Assembly: GCA_002049455.2 (NCBI GenBank)
Contig: KV919162.1
Coordinates: forward strand, 1-59,496
DNA length: 59,496 bases
Source: Porphyra umbilicalis
Lineage: Eukaryota; Rhodophyta; Bangiophyceae; Bangiales; Bangiaceae
Reading direction: 5' to 3'
The translations under genes and the position numbers were made by a program. Below are positions 47,101 to 59,100 of the stretch, in pieces (position 1 is the first letter of the stretch; every line of letters starts with the position of its first letter). The notes below the pieces were generated by a model. That model saw only the letters and a list, made by a program, of their open reading frames with translations. It did no database searches and was not told the origin of the DNA.

Positions 47101-50100
47101 GGTGCAGCCGTGGCTGGATGTGGGGCTGTCCACCTGTGCTGTGATGCTGGCGCCTGTGCAGCACGGCGTCAACTACACTGCCCACGTGCGGGCCACCAAC
47201 ACGGTGGGCTTGAGCACGGTGGGCGCCTCTGACGGCGTGCTGGTGGACACCACGGGGCCTGCGGCGGGCGGACTGCGGGACGGCCGCGGTGCTGCCGACG
47301 AGCAGCTGGTGGGCGGCACCGACCGCCTGGACCTGACATGGACCGGCTGGGAGGACGCGCAGGCACCCGTGGTCAGCGTCACTTGCCGCTTCGGCACGGC
47401 GCCGGGCGCCGACGACGTGGTGCCAGAGTTCGCCGTCCCCTACACGGCGGACGGCAGCTGCGGCTCCGCCGGCCTGTCCCTTGCTGACGGGCAGCCGTAC
47501 TTCGGCACGCTGTACATGGAGAACGAGCTGGGCCTGGCGACGTCTGTGAGCACGGACGGCGTGCGGGTGGATGCCAGCCGCGCAAGCGTGGACACGGGCC
47601 GCACGCCTTCCTTCGTGCCCGGCATCACCATGCCGCCCAGCATGAACGGGCAGGCGACCTGGCCCGCCAACGTGACGGGCGCCACTGTGGTCGTGCCTGT
47701 GGCAGTGTTCTTTGACACTCACAGCGGCGTGGCCGCGGTGGACGTGGAGCTCGCGTGGGAGCGCTCCGCCACCCTGCCTGTGGGGGGTGCGGGCACCGGT
47801 GCCAGCGCCGGCATCGCCCGTGTCTTTGGCGTGCCGCTGGTGGGCGGCGTGGCGCAAGCCGTGTTTGAGGACGTCACGGTGTACAACGGCGAGGCGCTTG
47901 TGGCGACCGCCACAGCCGTGAACGGCGTGGGCCTGCGCAGCGCCAGCGTGACCTCCGGCAGCTCGCGCGTGGACACGACGGTGCTGCTGCCGTCCCGCGT
48001 GCTGGACGGCCCCGCGCACGACGGCGAGGACGTGGCGCTGTCCAGCAAGCCGCACGTGGTGCAGGTGCACTGGGAGCCCTTTGTGGACGCGCGGTACGAG
48101 GGCTGGGAGATCAAGTACACGTGGTGCCTGTCCAGCGCGCCGCCGGCGTCGCCACTGGACGCGCCCGCCTGCGACGTGCTCCTGCGCGGGAGGCAAACCT
48201 GGGCCTGGAAGGCGCGGTGCTGGGCGGCGTGGATGTGCCGCAGGGTGCAGTCTTGTTCGCCACCGTGACGGGGGAGAACCCGCTGCAGCAGGTGGCGCAC
48301 AGCACCAGCTCTGGCGTGCTGTACGACGCCAGCGCGCCGGACATCGTGCGCGTGGCGCTGGCGGGCGGCGCAGCCAACCTGACGGCGCCCCATGAGGCGT
48401 ACCTTCCCGAGGCGAACTCCGTGAGCGTGCTGTTTGCGGTGGAGGAGCCGCAGTCCCCGTCCTTCGCCTGCACCGTGGGCGTGGAGACGGCGCCTGGCCT
48501 GCTGGACGTGTGGCCCGCAACTGCTGTGAACGTGGTGGGCGGCGTGGGCAGCCTGGTGCTGACGGGGGTGCACTTGCCGCCCACCACGCTGCGTGGCGTG
48601 GTGAGCTGCACCAACGCCGTGGGGCTGGCGTCCAGCTCGCGGTCTGACTGGTCCGTGGTGGAGGATTCCCCGCCCGCCGCGGGGGTGGCTGCGCTGGGGC
48701 AGAACACGGCCGGCGCGGGGCAGCCGCCGGCGTGGCTGCCGGCGGGCGCGTGGTGGACCAACGCATCCGCACTCACGGCGTTCTGGAGTGGCTTCTCTGA
48801 CGAGCAGTCCGACATGAACGGCTTCCAGTGGGCCGTGGGCAGCGCCCCTGGCGGGGCTGACATTGTACCGCCAACCCCGGTTGGCGGCGCCAGCGACGCC
48901 GTGGCCACAGGGCTGGCCTTGGTGGACGGACAGACGCTGTGGCTGTCCGTCACCGGCACCAACGGCGCCGGCATGGTGGCCAGCGCTGCGGGCGCGCCTG
49001 TGACGGTGGACTCCTCGCCGCCCGCCGTGAGCCAGGGCGTGAACCTGACGGAGCCCGTGCTGGTGGACGGCTTGGCGCTGCACCTGGACGAGGCCGTGAG
49101 CGCCGACAACACGGCGCTGCGCGCGGCGTGGGACGCGAGCCGCTTCGTGGACGAGCACAGCGGCGTCGTGGCGCTGCAGCTGGCGTGGGGCGCGCCCAGC
49201 GGCGCGCCCGACGGCGTGGTGGCGGCGCTGGACATGCCGCTGGCAGTGACCAACTGGACGGCGCACGTGAACCTGACCAGCGGCACGTACTGCGCCGCCA
49301 TGCGGGCGGCCAACGCCGCTGGCCTGTGGAGCGCCTGGTTCCGCTCTGACTGCGTGGTGGTGGATGTGACGGCGCCGGTGCTGGAGGCGGCAGGCGCGCC
49401 AGCTGCTGTGCAGGCGGTGGCGGGCGAGGACGGCGTGGGCGTGAACGTGACGTGGGCTGGCGGGGCCAGTGATGCCGAGAGCGGCGTGGCGCTGACGGAG
49501 ATGGCCGTTTGCGAGCTGGTGCCGCTGCTGGACGAGGTGCTGCTGCAGCTGACGCCGCAAGAGGGGCTGACTGCCGGCCTGAACGAGAGTGCGGCGGACA
49601 GCCTGTTCCAGCTGCCGCGTCCGGGCTCTGCAGGGCTGTCAGCCCCACAGGCTGCAGCGGCGGCGCTGATGGAGCTGCCACCCCTGGCAGGCACGGAAGT
49701 GCCCCTGCAGTTTGCAGGGGCCACGGCCGGGGACCCGTACTCTGGGGCCGCCTTTGCACGCCTGTGCGTGGCGCCGTGGGCTGCCGTGAACCACAGCAGT
49801 GGCGCTGCCTCCGCACCGGCACTGCGCTTCCGAGACGGCGTCTCCTACGTGGCGCTGCTGCGCTTCAGCAACGGCGCCGGGGGCATCGCCAGCGTGGCCT
49901 CCGAGCCGTTCTCTGTGGACACGTCGCCCCCCGCGCCGGGAGCCGTGCAGGACGGGCAGTGGGCCACGCCAGCGCCCACGGGGCAGCTGGAGGTGGACGC
50001 CGACGCCTGCAGCAGGTGGGACGTCGTGTCGGCGCACTGGGGTCCCTGGAGCGATGCCCAGAGCGGCATCGTGTCCTACACCTGGTGTGCAGGCACGGAG

Positions 50101-53100
50101 CCAGGGCTGGAGGACGTGGTGCCCTGCCGCGACGCAGGGCTGGCCACTTCCGTGTCCGCCTTTGTGGACCCAGCTGTGGCGAATGCGCTGGAGGCGGCAG
50201 AGGCTGCGGCCGCTGCGAATGGCTCGCAGCACCAGCGCGGCGTGTACGTGACGGTCACTGGCACCAATGGCGCTGGGCTGCAGTCTGTCGCCTTCAGCGA
50301 CGGCTGCATTGTGGACTCGCAGCCGCCGGTGGGCGGCTTTGTGGCGGACCTGGGCGGCGTTGCTGCGCTGCCTGCGCTGCTGGCTGCGGACCGCCTGCTG
50401 GACGTGAACGTCACCACTGTGCCCAGCGTGGTGGCTGCCACCTGGGCTGGCTTCGACGACACCGGCAGCGGCGTGCAGCAGTACGAGTGGTGCGTGGGCA
50501 GTGCGCCCGGCACCTGCGACCTGCGGGCGGCTGTGTCCGTCGGGCTGCGCAAGGCGCCCGCGCGGTGGGTGTCCCCGTGGCCTCCGGGCAGGCGTACTTT
50601 GTCAGCGTGACGGCTGTGGACGGCGCGGGGAACCGCGCCACTGTGTCGTCTGATGGCGTGTTGTGGACGCCACGCCCCCGACCGTGCTGAGTGTGACCGA
50701 CGGGCACGTCGCGCCCAGTGCGGGCGTCTTTGGCGGCCTGGCCACAGTTGCCGCAGACACGGACGTGGTCAGTCTGGGCTGGTCCGTTGCTGATGTGAAC
50801 GGCACTGGGGTGGAGGGCGTCTGGCTGGCGCTGTGCGCCGAGGACGCGCACGGCGGCGCAGACGAAGCCCGCTGCCCCTTCCCGTGGGCGTGGATGGGCA
50901 ACCGCACACACGCGACGCTGCGGGAGGTGGACTTGGAGCACGGCGCTGTGTACGCCGCCTTTGTGCGTGCTGTGGACGGGGTGGGGCTGGAGTCTGCCGT
51001 GGCGCGCTCCGCGGGCTTTGCGGTGGACCGCACGGCGCCCGTGGTGGGATCTGTGCACGTGCTGCCGCCCAGCTCCGCCTTCCGCTGCGCCGTGGAGAGC
51101 GAGGACGGGCAGCTGGAGCCGTGGCTCGCACCGTGGAGCGCCCCTCTGGGTGCGCTGTGGCAGGCAGACCGCCCCAGCTCTGTGGCGGGCGCAGCTGTGC
51201 TGAGCACGCAGTGCGACGCGCTGAGCGCCGGCGGCAACGGCAGCGTGCCCGCGCCTGCGTCCATCGCTGGCGTGCAGCTGCAGCCCGTGCTGGAGGTGCC
51301 CGGCTGGTGGCCCATTGCGGTGGCGTGGAGCGACTGGGCCGACGACGAAAGCGGCATCGTGGGGTACACCGTGTGCGTGGGCACTGCGCCGGGCGGGGAC
51401 AACGTGGTGCCTTGCACGCCCTTTGACGGCGCCACGTACGCAGCAGCGTTCGGGCCAGACGACGTGGACGTGAGCGCCCTTCCCGACGGCGCCGCCACCG
51501 TGGGCGCCATGTTCGTCACGGTGTCTGCTGTGAACGCACACGGCGCCAGGGCGGTGCTGAGCAGCACCAGCGTCGCAGTGCGCCCGCGTCCTCCCAGCGT
51601 GGCGGGCGCCGGCATTCTGGACGGACTGGGGGAGGCGGACGCAGCCTTCGCCTCGTCTGCGCTCTCTGTGTCCTGGGGCGGCTTCGTGCAGTCCGCAGGT
51701 GGCCTGCCCACGGGGGCGGCCGCCGACCCTGGGCTGTGGTACGCAGTGGCGTGGGGCACCGCGCCTGGTGCCCACGATGTCGTGCCGCTCACCAACGCCA
51801 GCGTCGGGGAAAGCTTCACGGTGCACGGCGCGAACCTGCCGCAGTACGAGGGCAGCGCCTGTACGCCACGGTGCGGGCGTACTCGCGCAGCGGGCTACAC
51901 AGCGCGCTGGTGTCGGACGGCGTCACAGTCGTGACGCAGGCGCCGGTGGCGCCCGCCGCCATTGCCGTGCTGCCTCCGCGCCTGGATGGGAACGGCTCCG
52001 CCAGCGCCTGCTGGAGCTGGAGAGCGAGCCGGCGCCAGAGGAACACTGGGCGTACCTGTCCAGCGGCACGGCGCTGGCCGTGTCCTGGGCGCCCTTCGTC
52101 TCCAGCACGGGGCTGCCCGTGCGGGTACAGGCCCTGGCGGTGTGTGCCGCAGGCCTGGCGTCCCAGTGCGCCGCGTCGCCCAACACGACTGGTACGCCGT
52201 GGGCAACATGACGTACGCCCAGCTGGCGCCGCTGGACCTGGCGGCGGGCGTCAGCTACGTCGTGCTGGTGAACGGCACGGATGAGGCAGGGCTGAGCACG
52301 CTTGCGTCCAGTCCCGTGTTCGTGGTGGACGGCAGCGGCGTGGACGTGGACGCCGCAGAGCTGGCGCTGGAGCAGCCGCAGGGCTCCGTGGCGGGGGGCA
52401 GCCACCTGGGCCTGCCGCCCGCCGTCGCGCTGCTTGTGGCGAGCGAGCGGGGGCAGAGCGGCCCGTTGGCGGGCCTGGCGGGCGCCGTGGTGACGCTGAC
52501 GGGGGCGATTGATGCCGAGAGCGGCATTGTGGATGCCTCTTGGTGCCTGAGCGTGGACGGCGAGAGCTGCGATGTGCTGCCTCCCACTCGGCTGGCCGAT
52601 GAGGAGCGGGTGCAGCTGCTGCAGCAGGGGCGCTGGCAGCTGCCCGCCTCTGTGCCTGGCACAGCGGAGCTGCTGCCGGCGCTGCTGGCAGCCGCAGAGG
52701 CGGCAGAGACAGCGCCCGTGGACGAGGCGCTCCTGGCTGCCGGCGCAAACGAGACCGTGCTGGCGCCTGCCTTCCAGGCCGAGGCGCCCGAGGGGAACGG
52801 GACCGCTGAGCCGTTCCTGCCCGAGGAGCTGGCAGCGCAGGACGCCAACGGCACCGACAGCTTGGCGGTCACGCTGCTGCTGACGCTGACCAACGGCGCC
52901 AACGCCAGCGAGGTGCTGGCGGCCCCTGCGGTGGAGCTGGCGCTGGCGAACCCGCTGCCTGGCGCAGTGGCGGCGGGCTTTGTGGACGAGACAGACGAGG
53001 AGGCGCCCCTGGGCGCGGCGCTGCTGGACGCCAACGCCAGCTTCGCGGCGGGCGAGTGGGGCGTCAGCGACGGGCAGCTGCAGTTCAGCGCCAGTGCGCG

Positions 53101-56100
53101 GCAGCTGGGCAGCCACTGGGCGGCCTGGGACGCGGGCGACAGCCCCATCCTGGCGTACTGGTGGGGGCTGGCCTCTGCGGCGCAGGGCGCGGCGCTGGAA
53201 GCGGAGCTGCTGGCTGCAGGTGAGGCCGCGCTGGCGGCGAACCTGAGCGCTCCCATGGACGTGGTGTGGCCGACGCTGGACACGGCGCCGCTGGCTCTGG
53301 CGGGCGCTGCGCAGTCGGCGCAGACGTTCGCTCTGGACGTGCCCGCTGGCACCGTGCTGTACGCCGTCGTGGCGGGCGTGGCGGCGTCGGGGCGCTTCTC
53401 GCTGGCGCTGTCGCAGCCCACCATGGTGGACTTCACGCCGCCGCTGGCGCCCGCGGACGGCCTCGGTGACGCCGCCAACGGCACTGTGCGGGGCAGCGGG
53501 GTGGACGTGGACTACCTGGACGCGGACGGCGGGGAGCTGGGGGCGCACTGGGCGCCCTTCTGGACCTGCAGTCTGGCGTGGTGCGGTACGAGTGGACCGT
53601 GTTCGAGGAGAGCCCGTGGGACCCCGTGGTGTCCATCCAGCGCCCGGGGCAGGACGACGCGGAGTGGCTGGGCCGCAGCCAGCTGTTCGACTGGGTGGAC
53701 GTGGGCGCCGCCCTGGAGGGCGTGTTTGACGGCTTGCCGCTGAACGTGAGCATGCGGTACCGCGCCGCGGTGCGCGGCTACAACGCCGCGGGCCTGTACA
53801 CCGAGGTGGTGTCGGACGGCGTGGCGCTGGACGAGGGCACGCCCTGCCTGGAGGGCGTGCGGGTGGGCCAGGACAACGCCAGCGCGGAGTACGTGACGTC
53901 GCAGGACACGGTGGAGGCGGCCTGGCGCGGCATGGTGGACGCGCGCGCGGCGGACGTCGTGGCGCTGGACTGCGTCGCGCCGCAGGACGACTTGGAGGGC
54001 GCCGCGCTGGGGGAGGAAGCCGCTGCAGCCCTGGCGGAGGTGCCAGCCGCGCCTGTGGACCACTTCGAGTGGCGCCTGCGGCAGCAGCTGCCCAGCGTGC
54101 AGTCTGACGTGAACGTTTCGCTGTCCAACGCCACGGGGGGCGAGGTGCAGGTCGCAGCTGCTGCCAGCACCAACGAGACGGCGCCGGAGCTTGAGTTTGC
54201 CGTGGCGGTGCCCTGGGCGCGGGTAGGCCCGCTGTACGCGTCTGCCTGGTCGGCCTGCTGCAGCAGCTACAACGAGCACCTCGTGCCTGCGTCCACTTTC
54301 GACTGGAACTGGCGCCCCACGGCGCCTGTTCAGGCCTTTGGGCGCGCTCTGGCGCCCCTGGGCAGCCGCCTGCTGGCAGTGGGCGGCGTTGGAGGCGTCG
54401 GCATTGCCAGCACGTTTGCGCCGTGGAGCGCCAGCACGTGGCTGGCGGGCGCTGCGAACAGCAGCGCCACTGCGTCGCTCGCGGTGCAGCTGCTGGGCGA
54501 CTGGAGCGGGCTGCACCCGGAAGTGGCGCACGGCGACGCTGCGCTGGCGTGGCCGCTGACTGCGCTGGTGGCGGCCAGCACGGACGCCGGGCTGGTGCTG
54601 CACCGTGTCACTGTGAACGAAGGCGGTGCCCTGGAGAGCGCCCGAGTGTGCACCGTGGGGCTGCCGCTGAGCACGCCTGCGGGCGTGGCGACGAGCCTTG
54701 CGCCGGGCCTGGGCGGCCAGCTGGCCGCCAGTTCTGACGGCAGCGAGGCTGGCACGCGCCTGGCGTGGCACGCTGTGTCTGGCACTGGGCGCCTGCTGGC
54801 GGTGGTGAGCGATGCTAGCTGTGGGCTTGTCAGCGCGACCGACGTGCAAGCGGCTGGTGCAGCGGTGCTGAGCAGTACCTCCAGCACCGCTGATGACGGC
54901 CTGGACGAGCCGCTGGGCGCGGCACAGGCGGTCGCGGCTGTTGCTGCACTGCCAAGCGGCTTCCTCCGGGTGCAGGCCAACGCTGCGGTTGTTACGGACG
55001 CGGCTGGCGCGCAGCTGGGCAGCGAGCCTCTGGCTGCAGCGCAGCTGGTTGCGGCGGGCGTGCCTTCTGACGGCGCCCCTGCCGCGTTGGCGGTGGACGC
55101 CGCCGGCAGCTGGCTGGTGGCGGGCTACCCCGCCGCCGCGGGCTCTGCAGGAGCTGTGACCCTGAGCCAGCTGGACAGCGCCACTGGCGCCACGACGCCG
55201 ATGTGCGCCTTCACTGGTCCCGTGCTGGGCGCTCGCTTGGGCGCCTCTGTGGCGGTGCACGAGCCCGAGCCGGGCGTGCTGTTGGTCGCAGTTGGCGCGC
55301 CGGGCGCTTCTGTTGCGTTTGTGGTGAAGGTGCTGCGCGGCGCGGGCGCCGAGAGCGCGGCGGCAGAGGCCATCGGCAGTCCCGCAGCGGCTGGGGGCAC
55401 GTGGGAACACTGCCGCGTGGTGTCCACTGTGCGGCCCAAGCCGCCCGTGAGTGCGCTGCGCAGCTCGGTGGTGACCAACACGAAGCTGTTCGTGAACGCC
55501 ACCGCGGGCACCAGCACCTCCTACTCCGACAGCACCACCGTGACGGAGACGATCACGGCGCCCTCCAGCCGCAGCGCAGGGCTGGCACTGGCCTGGTCCC
55601 CTGCGCACGGCGGCATGCTGCTGGCCGGGGCGCCTCGCGGCGCCTCGTGGGCGCTGCCCGCAGGCAGCGACGCGCGCCGGGCAGCGCTGGCCGTCACTGG
55701 CTCTGGGCGCGTGTTCGCAGCCACGTTCTGCGCATCGGGGGCTGCCAAGACGTACAGCCGCGGCAGTCGGCTGCCCTTCACCTGCTCTGCGTGCGGGCCC
55801 GGCTTTGCCTCCCACGGCGGCGCCGACCCCGTGTGCACCAACTGCACCGCACGCACCTGCGTGGGCGTGACGGACGTGGACTTTGGCCTGCAGGTGGGCG
55901 GGCTGCCGCTGCAGCTGGGCGCTGACTACCAGCTGGACGTGCGCGCCGTGAGCGCGACAGGGCGGACTTCCACCGTCATCAGCCCGCCCTTCCGCGTGGA
56001 CTGGACGGCGCCCAACGCCAGCGCGGCGCTGGTGTACGACGGCACGGGGCTGGACGCGTCCCCCGACTGCGTCGCAGACTGCACCGTGGAGCTGCAGGTG

Positions 56101-59100
56101 CAGTGGGCACGGACTCGCTGAGCGGCAGCTGGCAGGGCTTCGTGGACCCCGAGACAGAGGTGGAGCGGTACATGGTGGCGTTTGGCACCGCCCCGGGGAC
56201 GGACGACCTGGTGCCGTGGACGGACATGGGCCTGACCACCAACGTGAGCGTGGGCGGCTTGGCGCTGCAGCACATGCAGACGGCGTACACGTGCGTGGTG
56301 GCTGTGAACTTCGCGGGGCTGCCGTCGGCGCCTGCCTGCAGCGACGGCGTGACGGTGGACCTCACGCCGCCCGAGCTGCTCCAGGTGTACGACGGCCCCA
56401 AGTCGGACCTGCAGTCCAGACGCTCACAGATGTGTTCTCCGTGTCCTGGGACGCGGCAGAGGACGTGGTGCCCGAGAGCATGACGGCTCTCATTGCGTTC
56501 GCATCCACGCGGCTGCCCGCAAATGGCACGGGGTCCCGGTGCCAGACATTGCGGACTGGACAGACGTGGGGCACAGCAGCTGGGGGCGGTGCAGGCGGCA
56601 GGCCTGCTGCGCACCGTGGCGGATGACGAGGTGGTGTTCGGCTGGGTGCAGCTGGTTAACGGCGCAGGGCTGCGGTCAGCGTACGCGTCCACGACGGCGT
56701 GCTGGTGGGCAAGGTGGACATGGTTCCCAACCCAGAGACGACCAGCGTGATGGGCTTTGACGCGCGCCCGCTGGCTGACGTGCAGGATGCAGGTGCACCC
56801 GTGGACGTGCCGCCCGCGCCCCTGGGCAGCGTGGAGTTCCCGGCAGGTGCGCTGCCCGCTGGCTCCTCCCAGCGCTTCACGGCGGAGGCTGTGCAGCCGG
56901 AGGACGCTGCGAACACGGCGACTTGGTGGACGCGGCTGGGTGCCGCCGCCCGCAGACAACTTCAAGTTCGGGGACTACTCCTTCTCCCTGAACGCGCTGG
57001 ACGACGACGGGCAGCGCGTGGAGGGCTTCCGGTTCGAGCAGCCCGTGCTCATCTCCATGGTGTACCGCGTGGGGGACACGGCGGAGGACCAGAGCGCCAG
57101 CGTGCCGCGCATGCACTTCTACTCCACCGCTGTGAACGCCTGGATCGCGGCCGTGGACACGTGCACGGGGGCGGACCGCCTGGAGGAGGTGATCCCCTCC
57201 ACCAACGTGTACCGCGTGCACGTGTGCCATCTCACGCAGTTCGCGGTGTTCAGCCAGCTGAAGCCGGTGGTGGCGCTGGCCGGCGTCTCGCCCGCCAGCG
57301 ACGTGCGGGTGGACGTGCGGGGCACGAGCGCGGGCGCGGAGGGCGCCCGTGCCGTGGACGCGGCGCTGGGGCAGGGCGTCAACGCCTTCCTGGGGCACCC
57401 GCGAGAGTGGAACACGAGCCACGTGGCGCTGGTGCTGGGGCAGCCCGGCACGCCAGCGGCGCTGGAGGCGTCCACCGTGGCCTTCTCCACAGCGGGCAGC
57501 TACGACCCCGACGGCAGCATCGTGGGCGTGCAGTGGGCGCTGCAGCACGTGCCGGTGCCAGGGGGCCCCGCGGGGGACGTGAGCAGCGTGCTGGTGCCGG
57601 CAGGGCGCGACGCCGCCCTGGTGGACCTGCAGCAGCCCGGCATGTACTACGTGACGGTGACGGTGACGGACAATGACGAGGGGTGGGCGCAGCGCACCGA
57701 GATCGTGCGCGTGAACGCAGCGCCGCTGCCGATGCTGGCGCCCGTGCCCAAGCAGCCCTTCCCCAACGTGACCACGGTGGCCGTCAGCGCTGCGGGCAGT
57801 GCCGACCCTGAGGGCGACGCCGTGAGCTACCAGTGGTTCGTGTCGGAGGTGCCACCGGCCAACCGCGGCTTCCCCTGCGCCGCGACGCTGGACAACATGA
57901 TGCTGGAAGCACGCAGCTGCGTGTGAACTGCCCCGGCGTGTACACCATCGGGGTGGTGGTGCGGGACGCGGAGGGCCTGGCCACCACAGCCACGCAGACC
58001 GTGCGCTTCAACGCCGTCCCGTGGCGCGCATCACGCAGCCCTCGCAGCTGCGCGGCACAGTGGAGCTGGACGGCTCTGCAGCGCGGATGACGGCGCTGTG
58101 GTGGCCTTTGCGTGGGAGCTGGAGCTGCTGGTGGATGTGTCCCGTCTGGTGGGGGACCTGCAGCTGGCGGGCGCCTTGATGGGCTTCCCGCTGACGCACC
58201 TGGGGCAGGCGGGCATCGTGACCATGCCGCCCCTGGGCTCCCCCCGCTGGCAGCAGCCGCTGGGCAACGTGACGCAGGAGGTCCTGGATGCGCGGCACGC
58301 GTTCCTGACGCAGCGCGAGGTGCACACGCAGCTGGTAGGCAACGTCTCCAGCGGCGCCGTGACGGTGACCAACCTGACGTACCTGGCGGACGCCCGCGTG
58401 ACGCTGGTGGTCACTGACGACGACGGGCTGACGGATCGCACGCAGGCGATCTTGGTGGCCAACGATCCGCCCACCGCGGCGGCGCGGCCGGCTGCGGTGG
58501 TCATGCTGCAGGACTCCCACCAGCGGGTGCAGCTGGCGGGGGACCTGTCCCGCGACGTGGACGGCGCCGTCACGGAGTACTGGTGGGACGTGATTGCGGC
58601 GCCGGAGGAGGAGGGCCGCAGCTTGGCCGAGCTGACGCGCGTGATGCTGGAGTCGCCGCGGTCTGCCTTCACGGCGCTGGGCGCTGTGGGGCCGCACTCC
58701 CAGGTGCACCCCGGGCGCTACATCGTGCGCCTGACGGTGCAGGACGACCGCTTTGCGCTGAGCAGCTTCAACGTGAGCGTGGACGTGATTGGCGTACTGG
58801 CGCTTGCGGCCACGCAGCCCGTGATCAGCAAGCCGCTGGGCGGCGGCCTGCCGCTGACGATGACGTGGCAGCGCCCACTGCCCTGACGCTGGGGCGCGCC
58901 CGCCCCGTGGCGGCGCACTGGGAGTGCACCGCCTTCTCCAGCAGCTCGCTGCGGGACCTGGCTGCGGGCCTGTCGCCTGCACAGGCGTGCGGCGCCATCA
59001 CCGTGGAGCAGGTGGACTCTGACGCGCTGCGGGAGGCGGGGCTGCGCGGAAGCCTGACGCCGCTGCGCCTGCGGCAGCTGCTCACGGGCGTGCTGCACAC

